Positions 1 through 8,007 are shown, counted from the stretch's first letter. The stretch is DNA of 27,118 nt from CAZRWH01 sp964603905 (GCA_964603905.1 CAZRWH010000017.1:1-27118); one strand, 5' to 3'. Numbers and translations are program-made. Notes: generated by a model from the letters alone, not told the origin.

Positions 1-71
1 TTTTTTTGTTAATCTGTTACACTGTCGACCAACACATCTCAAAAATCACCTTGCGGTAAATTAGAGCTCTA

Positions 72-2318
72 TCAATCTCCACACCCTCCATCCAAATCAA
101 CTCCCATCAAATAAGCAACGTCACCCTCCCATAGGTTCATCCAGCTACTTCCAATTTTACGACGTCTATCACCCCATATCTCTAGCTCCACCTTAGCAGC
201 AAGTTGATGTAGCGTAACCACTTGACGAGTTAATTCGTTTAAAATCGCGCCAATTTCTTGATGAAAAGAGTCCGCACACCCTCTTGCATGCTGAGGATCT
301 TTCAAACTCCCCGACTGCCGTCTTACATAATAGCGCCAAGGCTCTAACTTATCAGTCAAATTAGCAATTCTAGCTCTTATTGACTGTGCTTGCTGTGCAT
401 TAATATTCGATTTACTTAAAACCTCTTCAAATTGCTCGGCTAACCACATACAAGATGCTTTGAATCCAATTAATTCCATTTGATAATCCACGGCATGGTT
501 TCGTGTTTCGGTAGGATCCTGAGAATCATCATAAACAAAAGGTGTTGCACCTACGTCTCCCCGAAAAATGCGAATCGCCTCATCAACACCTGACCACCCT
601 TCATATCTACGAAGAGAATAACATTGCAATATCGTATGGTCTTCAATAAGTATCTCTAAATGCCCATACCCAGAATACAGTAGCGCATAAACCTCCGGCC
701 TCCCATAAATGAAACTTATAAATCTTGGATCCTTCTCGATCAATTGATTCAACTCCGGATGCAAAAAAAGCACGTCCCTTAACTTCGGCCTATTATTTAG
801 AAATGCGATTAGTTCTGGTTCAGCATGAAAAACTTGTAACGCATATTGATCAAACAAAATCCAATCTTTGAACCTACTGTCTTTTTTCATCAACTCTTCA
901 AGCTGAGGAGCTCGCTCCAGCAACTCTCCGTACCTTATGTACTCAGAATTATCCATGACACAGTGATCAGGCACCTCATAATCAAATTCACTCCATTTTT
1001 GATCAGGCCCCAACCCCACTTCCGCATTTAATTTGGAAGCTATAACAGAGGCTTGTCTTTTTGCATATTCGCAGAATATCGCTGGCGGGGGTGGGATGTT
1101 TTTGCTTCCTGACTTGTGAATAGCCAGCCTCCACTTTCGCGCAGCTCGCATCATTGTTACATGAGCCTGCTTTTTGTTTCCCACCATCTGTTCTACGTTC
1201 ACCAAACCTGTTATCGCTGCATCATAGGAAGCACTATCCAAGTTTTGCAAAGCAAGCTTGGATGCATAGTGAAATGTATCTTTGGCATCCTGCCATTCAG
1301 CCAGTTGAGTTGCAATTCGCCCAAAAAGTATCAACCCCGGCAGATGAGTGCTTTGTGCATCAAAAACTTTCTTTAAATCAGAGACAGCCCTTTTTAAATT
1401 ACCCGCCCTAAAATTGCTTAAAGCATAACCATACTGCTCGCTGGCCTGAAATGCACCACTGTTACGCGCTATATGAAGCATTGTTTTTCTTAATTCTGCA
1501 TGCCGCCTCTCTTGTTGTTGGTCAAAAGAGGCAAAGGAATTCAATAAAGCAGCAGCATATCTATTATGATCCTCATGCAAAGCTCGTATGTCATCTGACA
1601 CCCATTCAAGCCCCTCTTCCAGCCTGACAGTACAGCTTACAATAGTATCATTTAAATCAGATAGCCAACCGACTACGTTGTCATGCATATCTTCTACCGC
1701 ATCGCATACATCATCAAATCCTTGCACCATATTGTCGTTCATATCTTCCAACTCAGCCACAGCATTACCAATGCCCTCTCTAATACCACCAAGGTGCTCA
1801 TTTGCCAAACGCGCTTGATAAGCGCTGTACACTTGAGCTCCTGCAGAAATAGCGTTTGCGACTAGATTATCCCTAGATATATCTCTGAGGTCCTCAAGAC
1901 GAGCTCTTATCTCAGGTAACTCGTCAGTATTTCGACGTACTACGCGAAGATGACGAGCAGATATAACATTAACATCAGCTATTGTGTCTAGCATATGATA
2001 ACTCTGTTCAGCAATGTAATTCGAATACCCCATCTCATCTGAAATATCATCAAGAGTCTCATTTGCTGATTCCATCTGTGAGTTAATTCCATCCAAAGCT
2101 TCCTGAGCCTCGTCACTTAAATCAACGCTAAACTCAAACGGCCCGACTGGATTGCTTGTGGAATAATCCCTCTGCCCAATTGCTTCCTGAAAAAGCTCCC
2201 GCGTAGCTGCGACTTCTTGATGGGTTTGCTCAATATGATACTGCTGTCTCTGCCTCTCCACCCTAGTCGGCAGTCCATCATCTACCCGCCTTGTTAATTC
2301 ATAAGTTTTGTCAGACAT
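72..2318 (-). CDS. Large helical protein with TPR-like segment and decapeptide repeats, unknown function
   Basis: I do not recognise a named family. No signal peptide or membrane segment is visible, so a cytoplasmic protein is likely. Roughly residues 60-290 are long amphipathic helices rich in D, E, N and L, with coiled-coil character. Roughly 295-400 look like tetratricopeptide helices (AGNLKRAVSDLKKVF, then AEWQDAKDTFHYASKLAL). Residues about 473-562 hold nine or so 10-residue units starting mostly with Pro (PELIAFLNNR, PKLRDVLFLH, PELNQLIEKD, PRFISFIYGR), resembling the Pro-Leu repeats of STI1 modules. The ATG at 2318 is used here; a GTG two codons upstream is equally possible, and neither has a Shine-Dalgarno. 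It is 110 bp downstream of another coiled-coil gene on the same strand, so the two may be co-transcribed. It may act as a scaffold; this is only inference from repeats. Confidence 0.7.
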   Translation of the reverse strand: MSDKTYELTRRVDDGLPTRVERQRQQYHIEQTHQEVAATRELFQEAIGQRDYSTSNPVGPFEFSVDLSDEAQEALDGINSQMESANETLDDISDEMGYSNYIAEQSYHMLDTIADVNVISARHLRVVRRNTDELPEIRARLEDLRDISRDNLVANAISAGAQVYSAYQARLANEHLGGIREGIGNAVAELEDMNDNMVQGFDDVCDAVEDMHDNVVGWLSDLNDTIVSCTVRLEEGLEWVSDDIRALHEDHNRYAAALLNSFASFDQQQERRHAELRKTMLHIARNSGAFQASEQYGYALSNFRAGNLKRAVSDLKKVFDAQSTHLPGLILFGRIATQLAEWQDAKDTFHYASKLALQNLDSASYDAAITGLVNVEQMVGNKKQAHVTMMRAARKWRLAIHKSGSKNIPPPPAIFCEYAKRQASVIASKLNAEVGLGPDQKWSEFDYEVPDHCVMDNSEYIRYGELLERAPQLEELMKKDSRFKDWILFDQYALQVFHAEPELIAFLNNRPKLRDVLFLHPELNQLIEKDPRFISFIYGRPEVYALLYSGYGHLEILIEDHTILQCYSLRRYEGWSGVDEAIRIFRGDVGATPFVYDDSQDPTETRNHAVDYQMELIGFKASCMWLAEQFEEVLSKSNINAQQAQSIRARIANLTDKLEPWRYYVRRQSGSLKDPQHARGCADSFHQEIGAILNELTRQVVTLHQLAAKVELEIWGDRRRKIGSSWMNLWEGDVAYLMGVDLDGGCGD

Positions 2319-2427
2319 ATTCACACCACAATAAAGAGGGTCAATTATGGCTTACAGTTGCGGATTAGTCAATAATGCAGGCTTTTTTCCTGTCATGCGT
2401 TATTGACACATACAAACGCCTGCCGGA

Positions 2428-2913
2428 TTAGCAATAACTCTCCGGACTACACAACGAAGGACGAAGACGAGTCTGATTACCAATAACCCCTCCATCTTTA
2501 ACATGAGAGTGCTCCCTGGCAAGCCGAGTATCACGAGAGCTGAGACGCAAAGCATCCATATGCAATCTTGATGCGCGCTGTCTCCAATCTTTTGGCGCCA
2601 CAGTGCTAACAAAAGGCAAATCACCTTCATGAGTTTCTTTAGTTGGCACAGGCCCCATGTTATTTGCAGTATTTGCAATCTGCCTTGCACATTCTGTTGC
2701 TTGAGCCACTTCTTCTCTTGTTTCTCTCATAGCATCCTTGAGTCCTCTTACCTCCTCCGTCGTTTCCCTAATACTAGCCAGGAGGCCTTCTACCTCAGAC
2801 GCTATTAATCCACTAATTTCATCACACAAACGTACTGCAGCACTATCTTCCCCTTCACCAGCCGTGCCTATATTTTCATCAAGTGTCATGTTTTTTGGTT
2901 TAAGTAAGCGCAT
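2428..2913 (-). CDS. Small coiled-coil protein, unknown function
   Basis: A 161-residue soluble protein that I cannot assign. The middle (about residues 25-85) is strongly helical with heptad-like spacing (EISGLIASEVEGLLASIRE, then TTEEVRGLKDAMRETREEV); the C-terminal third is basic and low in predicted structure. The ATG at 2913 was chosen because an AAGGA lies 11-12 nt upstream; the open frame extends to 2973 and an alternative ATG is at 2889. The next gene upstream ends at 2954, so the spacing of about 40 bp allows co-transcription with the conserved hypothetical and the transporter. The 3' end contains a CCGGA/TCCGG inverted repeat. A second frame open over 2400-2690 lacks the coiled-coil logic and is probably a shadow. 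Confidence 0.55.
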   Translation of the reverse strand: MRLLKPKNMTLDENIGTAGEGEDSAAVRLCDEISGLIASEVEGLLASIRETTEEVRGLKDAMRETREEVAQATECARQIANTANNMGPVPTKETHEGDLPFVSTVAPKDWRQRASRLHMDALRLSSRDTRLAREHSHVKDGGVIGNQTRLRPSLCSPESYC

Positions 2914-2953
2914 TTTAGCGCTTTTCCTTCGGCATTGCAAAAAACACCCCTCA

Positions 2954-3460
2954 CTACATCTCCCTACTATCATACGCCCAGTGCAACAGGGCTTGGCGTT
3001 GTTTTGGGCGACAACTGTAATCGCCTTTTTTGCAGTTCTTCTTGACCTGTGCGATGTGGCGTTTCATTGCTTTCCATCTCTTGATTTGGCGTTGGTCTTC
3101 TTCCGGTTCTCGACGGCCCATGTAGTAGCGACAGTACCATTGGAACCATCCTCGTGGGTCCATTTCGTGGATCCATCCTTTTTCAATCCAATACGAGAGA
3201 GGTTTGCTTGCGTTTATCTTGAAGAAATTCAAATTTTTGTCGTGGAACTCAGGACAAAGCTTGGCTTTTTCGAACCAGCTTTTTGGGAATTCGTTTCTGC
3301 AGTCTGTCATGTATTTCCCTCCAAAAACTCCCATTTCAAGCATATCTTTTGGGGTTAAATCCGGCTTGAATTCCGGATCAAATCCCTTCCCGACAGGTGC
3401 GGTTAATTCGTAACTGTAGCCTTGTTGCATTTTGTCGTTTACGACGACAGTTTTTGTCAT
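2954..3460 (-). CDS. Widely conserved protein of unknown function (WFQWYCRYYMGRR type)
   Basis: A 168-residue soluble protein of a family that I recognise by sequence style from both bacteria and eukaryotes (fungi and plants), but for which I know no established function. Diagnostic stretches are the DPEFKPDLTPKDMLEMGVFG block (about residues 28-47), GGKYMTDC, FPKSWF, the WFQWYCRYYMGRR block (about 104-116), IKRWKAMKRHIAQVKKNC and the C-terminal RPKQRQALLHWAYDSR. The many conserved Trp, Tyr, Arg and Cys residues suggest a compact nucleic-acid or ligand-binding fold; that is inference. It starts 3 bp after the stop of the transporter gene, so it is almost certainly translated from the same mRNA. 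The start is an ATG with an A-rich leader and no Shine-Dalgarno. Confidence 0.85.
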   Translation of the reverse strand: MTKTVVVNDKMQQGYSYELTAPVGKGFDPEFKPDLTPKDMLEMGVFGGKYMTDCRNEFPKSWFEKAKLCPEFHDKNLNFFKINASKPLSYWIEKGWIHEMDPRGWFQWYCRYYMGRREPEEDQRQIKRWKAMKRHIAQVKKNCKKGDYSCRPKQRQALLHWAYDSREM

Positions 3461-3463
3461 TTT

Positions 3464-4639
3464 TTATATTAAATAAAAAATTGTTCCTACAATCGCAGCC
3501 ACAAATCCCGTTATAAATGTTGCAATAATTGATGATCTTTTACTCATAGCAATCAAAGGAAATAGAGCGTCTCCATCCTGAGAAATCACATTAGCTACCA
3601 ACGCACCGAATGGTATAGTCCCCGTCGCATAAAGCGAAGCCATCATAATTTGAGGGCCACATCCCGGGATCATTCCTATCAATGCACCTATAAGCACAGA
3701 TGCTAGACCGATTGATACTACAAACTCCTCCATCAATATTTCACCGGCAGCATAATCTCCACCTCCTAGCGCATAAACCGCTAGCCCATATGCCATGTAT
3801 GCAGCAAACACCCATGTCCCAACAAAAGCTGTCTCCTCTGAATTGTGAATCAACGTTTCTTTGAGCGACATTAGTTTCATCTCCTCTTCCTCGTGAGTTT
3901 CTGCAGCGAAATATTTTTTACCTGCAAGCACCAAAACAATAGACAAAATTGCACCGATCACCCCTATCACAACAAGCGATGTCTCAAACCAAGCATATTC
4001 GATTGATATACCTGTCAGACCAATCACTCCATATATCAAACCGACAACTAAGAATGCTATGTAAACAAGGTATCCTTGATGAGTTATCTTGTAACCCAGA
4101 GTGTCTTCTTTTTGATGTCCTTTTTGATGAAGTTTTTCGCATATTTCGTCCCCAGCATTATGCCCAATATGAGTTATTCCTTTCCTATTATCGCAACCGC
4201 AACCACGTCTGTTTTTGCATTTTTCTGCCATTGTAACTTTCGGCTTAATTCCAATAAAATCCACCAAATAACCTGTAATAATAGCCGTTACAAAAGCGAT
4301 CGCACTGATCTTAAGGAAGTCCAAAGGCACCTGAGATATCAAAACAAAAGCCGCATCACCGGCTGTCGCAATCAACGTCGCCACAACAGCCCCAAAACTA
4401 ACGTGTCCACGTCCAAAAAGTGGCATAACAAGGATCGCCCCACCACATCCTGGTGTAAGCCCAAGAAGGGCTCCAATTACAGGTTGCCATCGCTTCTTGT
4501 TTTCGATTGCTTCGATTAGCTTCCCCTCTTTCTTGTAGTTTATGTATCCGAAGATAACCAGAGTAGCTCCAACAAATGTTGTGACCGCTATAAATGAGTC
4601 CTGAGCTACGTCTATAATTAAATTGAAAAGTTCTGTCAT
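3464..4639 (-). CDS. Putative manganese/heavy-metal transporter, ArsP_2-like
   Basis: A polytopic inner-membrane protein of 391 residues with about ten hydrophobic segments, matching the putative manganese transporter / 10TM heavy-metal exporter family (ArsP_2-like). It is an internal duplication: PGCGG at residues 63-67 followed by FGAVVATLIATAGDAAF, and PGCGP at 325-329 followed by FGALVANVISQDGDALF. The two halves are joined by a hydrophilic loop (about 137-180) rich in Cys and His (CKNRRGCGCD, HIGHNAGDEICEKLHQ), a plausible metal-binding loop. The substrate cannot be read from sequence; Mn, other divalent metals or an oxyanion are possible. csaB lies 26 bp upstream and the conserved hypothetical 3 bp downstream, so these three look like one transcript. 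No Shine-Dalgarno precedes the ATG. Confidence 0.8.
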   Translation of the reverse strand: MTELFNLIIDVAQDSFIAVTTFVGATLVIFGYINYKKEGKLIEAIENKKRWQPVIGALLGLTPGCGGAILVMPLFGRGHVSFGAVVATLIATAGDAAFVLISQVPLDFLKISAIAFVTAIITGYLVDFIGIKPKVTMAEKCKNRRGCGCDNRKGITHIGHNAGDEICEKLHQKGHQKEDTLGYKITHQGYLVYIAFLVVGLIYGVIGLTGISIEYAWFETSLVVIGVIGAILSIVLVLAGKKYFAAETHEEEEMKLMSLKETLIHNSEETAFVGTWVFAAYMAYGLAVYALGGGDYAAGEILMEEFVVSIGLASVLIGALIGMIPGCGPQIMMASLYATGTIPFGALVANVISQDGDALFPLIAMSKRSSIIATFITGFVAAIVGTIFYLI

Positions 4640-4665
4640 ATACTGAAGTTAGAATTCTATTATGA

Positions 4666-5613
4666 TTAGTTTTTACACTTATTAGGAATCGTTTTCAATA
4701 GCTTTTCTTCAAATTCTTGCCAATTTATGCCCTTCAAATCCATTACGAAGTCCTGTTTATCCTTAGATTTGTATAAATTTGTGACCTTGGATTGATATGC
4801 AATACCCATGCAAGGCACATCAAAAATAAATGACAGTATGCTTGCGTGAAGCCTCATATTTATTGACGCTCCTGCTCGTGAGAATACTTCTTCGTAGTTT
4901 TCGATCGTTACTTCTGTCACATCCACCCCAAGCTTTTCTCCTAGAGTTGCATCTTCAGGCTCAAACGAGATGAACCTTTTTTTGATGTCCAGTTTTTTTA
5001 AGACTTGATCTAAATTTGTCATGAACTGCTCATCAACTCCATCCCATTTTCTCAAGGAAATCAGCAATTCGTCACCTTCTGCACGTGGCATTTTCATTTC
5101 AAATACCGGATCTGGCAGTACAGTTATTTCTTTTTTTACTCCGATTTTTTCAAGATTTCTTTTGGACTCTTCGTCGCGTACTTCGATTTTTTCAAATTTA
5201 TTAAAAACCCATCTCACAATTCGTGCTTGATTGATCGGGCCTATCCCCTGACGGAAGCAGTGGATTTTCTTTCTCATTATTATCGCCGGCAATATCTGCA
5301 GTCCTGAGATCCAGATAGTTTTCGGCTGTTCACTTGTAAACAAAGTTCCTCCTCCAAAAATCACGATGTTTGCCTGTTTATATAACTTAAGCGTCTTTAA
5401 CAAACCTCCTTTAAGAAGAGATCTCAAACCTGTAGGAAAAACATATCCTGCCTTCACATTATGCATCTCTTCTGTCTCTTTTGGGTCGGCTGACAAAACT
5501 GTAACCCCTTCTCCCCCAACAATTTCCAATATCCCCTTCAAGACGAGCTCATCTCCGAAGTTTTTTGCGCCGTAATTTCCTAATACTAATTTAGGGCCTG
5601 TTAACACAACCAT
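4666..5613 (-). CDS. csaB: Polysaccharide pyruvyl transferase, CsaB-like
   Basis: A 315-residue GT-B-like enzyme of the polysaccharide pyruvyl transferase family. In characterised bacteria CsaB transfers pyruvate from PEP to a cell-wall glycan so that SLH-type surface proteins can bind. Seen here: the N-terminal GNYGAKNFGDELVLKGIL motif (residues about 12-29), the Gly-rich NIVIFGGGTLF segment (about 82-92), a GIGP motif near 124, then VRDEESKRNLEKIGV and VLPDP, and a C-terminal GASINMRLHASILSF block that matches the family's conserved MRLH. Length is near the family norm. It may decorate wall polymer that anchors surface-layer proteins; whether this organism has SLH proteins is not visible here. 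The start is an ATG without Shine-Dalgarno. Confidence 0.85.
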   Translation of the reverse strand: MVVLTGPKLVLGNYGAKNFGDELVLKGILEIVGGEGVTVLSADPKETEEMHNVKAGYVFPTGLRSLLKGGLLKTLKLYKQANIVIFGGGTLFTSEQPKTIWISGLQILPAIIMRKKIHCFRQGIGPINQARIVRWVFNKFEKIEVRDEESKRNLEKIGVKKEITVLPDPVFEMKMPRAEGDELLISLRKWDGVDEQFMTNLDQVLKKLDIKKRFISFEPEDATLGEKLGVDVTEVTIENYEEVFSRAGASINMRLHASILSFIFDVPCMGIAYQSKVTNLYKSKDKQDFVMDLKGINWQEFEEKLLKTIPNKCKN

Positions 5614-5732
5614 GCTTCGTGTGGTTATTCTAGAAAAGATTCATATTTAAGACGATAGGAGCGCCGTGTATATGCAGTATACATAAGCCGACGAGCAACG
5701 CAAAATATGGATATCTTTCTGAATAATCCAAA

Positions 5733-5838
5733 GGAAACAAGTAGAGTTTTGCTTATTTCTGCGTCATTCCTCCTCGAAATACCTTCAAGGTATTCCTTCG
5801 TCGTCTTTCCTTGAACTTAAGCAAAACCTACTTGTTCC
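5733..5838. repeat. Nested inverted repeat, probable dispersed element
   Basis: Outer arms at 5733-5755 and 5818-5838 are near-perfect reverse complements (about 21 paired bases, with two single-base bulges), enclosing an inner palindrome AATACCTT-C-AAGGTATT at 5778-5794. The loop regions carry CGTCATTCCTCC and CCTTCGTCGTC words. It fills the gap between the methyltransferase and csaB genes and codes for nothing convincing. The tidy nested symmetry suggests a MITE/REP-like dispersed element or a very stable RNA hairpin. Only one copy is in this window, so 'dispersed' is inference. Confidence 0.6.
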
Positions 5839-5868
5839 ACATCGAAGCTGGCTGTGATAACAGGCCCT

Positions 5869-6753
5869 TTATTTCTCATTTACCAAAATCATAAATATAT
5901 ATTCACCTTTCAAAATTCCGATTTTTCCAAGGATTTTGTCTAATGCTACGAGAGCCCTCACGATTGTTTTATAAAAAGGGATTGAAGTTCTTATCCTAGC
6001 GAGAAAGAACTTAACAAAAGTTATTGGGTACGATTTGTGTTGCACCTTGAAGTTCTTTTCTAATGTTTCCTCCAAAGTATCACTTGATACGTCTTCAAAT
6101 GGAGACTCCTCTCCTTGATGTTTTCCTGTAAGTTTTCGGTATGTATAACGCAGTTTTTCGCCTATCTTCTCTTCTGTTGGCAGAGTTAAATAAAAGAAAA
6201 GCCCCAACATTTTGCTAAGCGCTCCTCTAAAACCTCTAAGCTCGATGTGATCCCACACCAGGAAGAATCCGCCTGGCCTGAGTGTCTTTTTCATCTCCTG
6301 ACAAATATAGTCGAGCTCAGCTAGATGATGAAGTGAATCCCAAACTATTACCGCGCCGAACTTGTTCTCAGGAAACTCTGCTTTGTTTAAGTCCTTTATC
6401 TCGAAATGCGCATGAGGCATATCTTGCGAATATTTTTGCGCTAACTCAATGTTTTTCTTTGCAACGTCATACCCTTCTACCGATATCCCGCACGATGCAA
6501 TCTCTCTCGAAAGCCATCCTGTACCACATCCCAGCTCTAAACTTGGACCTTTGGACGCAACTGCAAGCCTTATCATCTTGTCTTTGTACGGACCACGAAC
6601 CATGTCTTCTAGATACGAGTCTTCCCATATTGAAACAGGCTTTTCTGTACGGAAATTTTTGCGATTTTTGAAATCAAAACCTTTTCCGGCGAGCTCCTCC
6701 GCCTCAAGATCCCAGAATTCACCTTCTTTTTTGATTTTTTCTTTGTATTCCAT
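5869..6753 (-). CDS. Class I SAM-dependent methyltransferase
   Basis: A 294-residue methyltransferase. Motif I is SLELGCGTGW (residues 71-80), followed by the acidic end of strand 2 in VEGYDVAKKN, motif post-II NKFGAVIVWDSLHHL and motif III LRPGGFFLVWDH. This is the Methyltransf_11/25 type, whose members methylate quinones, small molecules, lipids or glycans. The N-terminus (about 50 residues, FWDLEAEEL) is typical of methyltransferases in polysaccharide gene clusters, and csaB is the next gene downstream, so a role in glycan or lipid modification is a reasonable guess but unproven. The C-terminal 100 residues contain a hydrophobic stretch (LGLFFYLTL) and a basic region that might contact membrane. 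No Shine-Dalgarno is present. Confidence 0.8.
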   Translation of the reverse strand: MEYKEKIKKEGEFWDLEAEELAGKGFDFKNRKNFRTEKPVSIWEDSYLEDMVRGPYKDKMIRLAVASKGPSLELGCGTGWLSREIASCGISVEGYDVAKKNIELAQKYSQDMPHAHFEIKDLNKAEFPENKFGAVIVWDSLHHLAELDYICQEMKKTLRPGGFFLVWDHIELRGFRGALSKMLGLFFYLTLPTEEKIGEKLRYTYRKLTGKHQGEESPFEDVSSDTLEETLEKNFKVQHKSYPITFVKFFLARIRTSIPFYKTIVRALVALDKILGKIGILKGEYIFMILVNEK

Positions 6754-6756
6754 TTT

Positions 6757-6793
6757 TAGTCAGTAGGCATTAGTCAGTGGTCAGTAGCGATTG
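6757..6793. repeat. Short tandem degenerate repeat, AGTCAGT type
   Basis: Seven-to-eight-base words of the form AGTCAGT/GGTCAGTAGCGATTGG follow one another in the gap between the methyltransferase and rnhA starts. The same word family occurs after corA and after pnp. Confidence 0.6.
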
Positions 6794-6864
6794 GTGTTTC
6801 GCTGCGCAAAACATTTATAACAGATTTTATTCAATTAAAGAAACGTGTTAATCTATGCGGCGAA

Positions 6865-7482
6865 ATGAAACAAATAACAATCTACACCGACGGAAGTAGC
6901 AAAGGGAATCCGGGGCCAGGAGGATGGGCGGCGATTGTTTTGATGGACAAAGAGAAGCAGGTTCTTTCTGGCAACGAACAGAAAACCACCAACAACCGGA
7001 TGGAGCTTTTGGCGATTGTACGAGCTTTTGAATGGATCTCTGAGAATGTTGATGCGCGAGACATCCCCGTATCTGTTAACAGCGACTCCAACCTCATTAT
7101 CCAAACCATGAATGAAGGATGGAAAACCAAGAAGAACATCGACTTATGGGAAGCTCTCGGCAAAGCGATTGAAGGATGGGATATCGAATGGAAATGGGTC
7201 AAAGGACATTCAACCAACAAGCTTAACAATGAATGTGACCGTATTGCACAAGAAGAGGCTGATAAAGTTGAGCCAACTGATGACGAGATTGTTGCGGATA
7301 GCAACGGAGAATTCTTTTGTGAAAACTGCAACAATTCAACAGAAGGAATACTAACTCAAAAAACTCCTGACTCACCTATCCGTGTAGACTGCACTCATTG
7401 TGGTAAATATATAAAATTCGCCTCCAAAACGAAGGCGAATTTAGAAAGAGTGAATTTAGGTAGCCAAGACTCTTTATTTTAG
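6865..7482 (+). CDS. rnhA: Ribonuclease HI with C-terminal zinc ribbon
   Basis: RNase HI, which cuts the RNA strand of RNA-DNA hybrids (R-loops, primers). The catalytic set is complete: D9 in IYTDGSSKGNPGPGG, E47 in NNRMELLAI, D74 in VNSDSN, H115 in VKGHSTN and D125 in ECDRIAQEEA. The core ends near residue 135. Unlike the usual 150-residue enzyme it continues for about 70 residues with two CxxC pairs, C152/C155 and C176/C179, which looks like a zinc ribbon and may bind nucleic acid. A possible extended -10 (TGTTAATCT, 6846-6854) lies just before the ATG, which would make the mRNA almost leaderless. The stop overlaps the trxA stop by 9 bp from the opposite strand. Confidence 0.93.
   Translation: MKQITIYTDGSSKGNPGPGGWAAIVLMDKEKQVLSGNEQKTTNNRMELLAIVRAFEWISENVDARDIPVSVNSDSNLIIQTMNEGWKTKKNIDLWEALGKAIEGWDIEWKWVKGHSTNKLNNECDRIAQEEADKVEPTDDEIVADSNGEFFCENCNNSTEGILTQKTPDSPIRVDCTHCGKYIKFASKTKANLERVNLGSQDSLF
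7414..7442 (-). terminator. Probable trxA terminator inside the rnhA coding region
   Basis: A perfect 10-bp stem (AAATTCGCCT / AGGCGAATTT) with a 9-nt loop. Read on the minus strand it is followed by TTTATATATTT, so it could end the trxA transcript 32 bp past its stop. It lies wholly inside the last 70 bp of rnhA. Confidence 0.55.
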
Positions 7483-7788
7483 CTCAGCAATCTTAGCTTC
7501 AAGGTCTTCTTTTGTTTTAAGTCCGACCATTTTTTCTGCAATTTCTCCGTTTTTGAAGAAGATAAGAGTTGGAATGCTCATTACTCCGTACTCTTTAGCT
7601 GTGTTTGGAGCTTCATCCACATCAACTTTTCCGATTTTTACGTCTTTGTGAGCCTCTGCAAGCTCTTCGATAATTGGAGCTATCATTTGACATGGACCGC
7701 ACCATGGTGCGAAAAAGTCGACTAGTACCAAAGTATCTGCCTTTATAACTTCTGCTTCGAAGTTGTCGTCTGTAAATTGTTGTGCCAT
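7474..7788 (-). CDS. trxA: Thioredoxin
   Basis: A canonical 104-residue thioredoxin, a small cytoplasmic disulfide reductase. The active site WCGPC is at residues 29-33 within VDFFAPWCGPCQM, the buried Asp is D24, and the cis-Pro loop is MSIPTLIFF. Length is that of the standard single-domain protein, with no signal peptide. It is transcribed toward rnhA and its TAA overlaps the rnhA stop. The leader is AAAACAA-ATG with no Shine-Dalgarno; the region upstream (7801-7838) is a degenerate GAATTATGAATGAC repeat. On the minus strand a TTGACG box occurs further upstream but with no clear -10 at proper spacing. Confidence 0.96.
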   Translation of the reverse strand: MAQQFTDDNFEAEVIKADTLVLVDFFAPWCGPCQMIAPIIEELAEAHKDVKIGKVDVDEAPNTAKEYGVMSIPTLIFFKNGEIAEKMVGLKTKEDLEAKIAELK

Positions 7789-7800
7789 TTGTTTTAGTTA

Positions 7801-7838
7801 GAATTTAGAATTATGAATGACGAATTATGAATTGTGGT
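7801..7838. repeat. Short tandem degenerate repeat, GAATTATGAATGAC type
   Basis: GAATTTAGAATTATGAATGACGAATTATGAATTG-like heptad words lie directly upstream of trxA. This is low-complexity intergenic filler of the short-tandem-repeat kind. No coding potential is seen. Confidence 0.55.
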
Positions 7839-7974
7839 AATTTTTTAGTGTCGTCAATATTTTAAGCAGACTTATATTAGCATACTAAAAACCCTTATCA
7901 ATCGTAGCGGCATTACTGCACGATTTAACCTGTAGTCTGTCAACACCATTAGAGTGCAATCACTCCTGTTTTTA

Positions 7975-7983
7975 TGGTATAAT
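7975..7983 (+). promoter_or_regulatory. Extended -10 promoter of the wall-hydrolase run
   Basis: TGGTATAAT is an extended -10 (TGn plus TATAAT). The -35 is weak (GTGCAA at 7954-7959, 18 bp spacing). The start site would fall near 7990, about 18 nt before the ATG at 8008. Confidence 0.6.
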
Positions 7984-8007
7984 TTCTGGACAAATTAAAA
8001 AACCTAC

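Noticed and set aside
2400..2690. A 96-codon minus-strand frame overlapping the small coiled-coil gene
   Set aside because: Low-complexity Leu/Cys/Trp composition typical of an out-of-frame shadow; the other frame gives a coherent coiled coil and has a better placed start.
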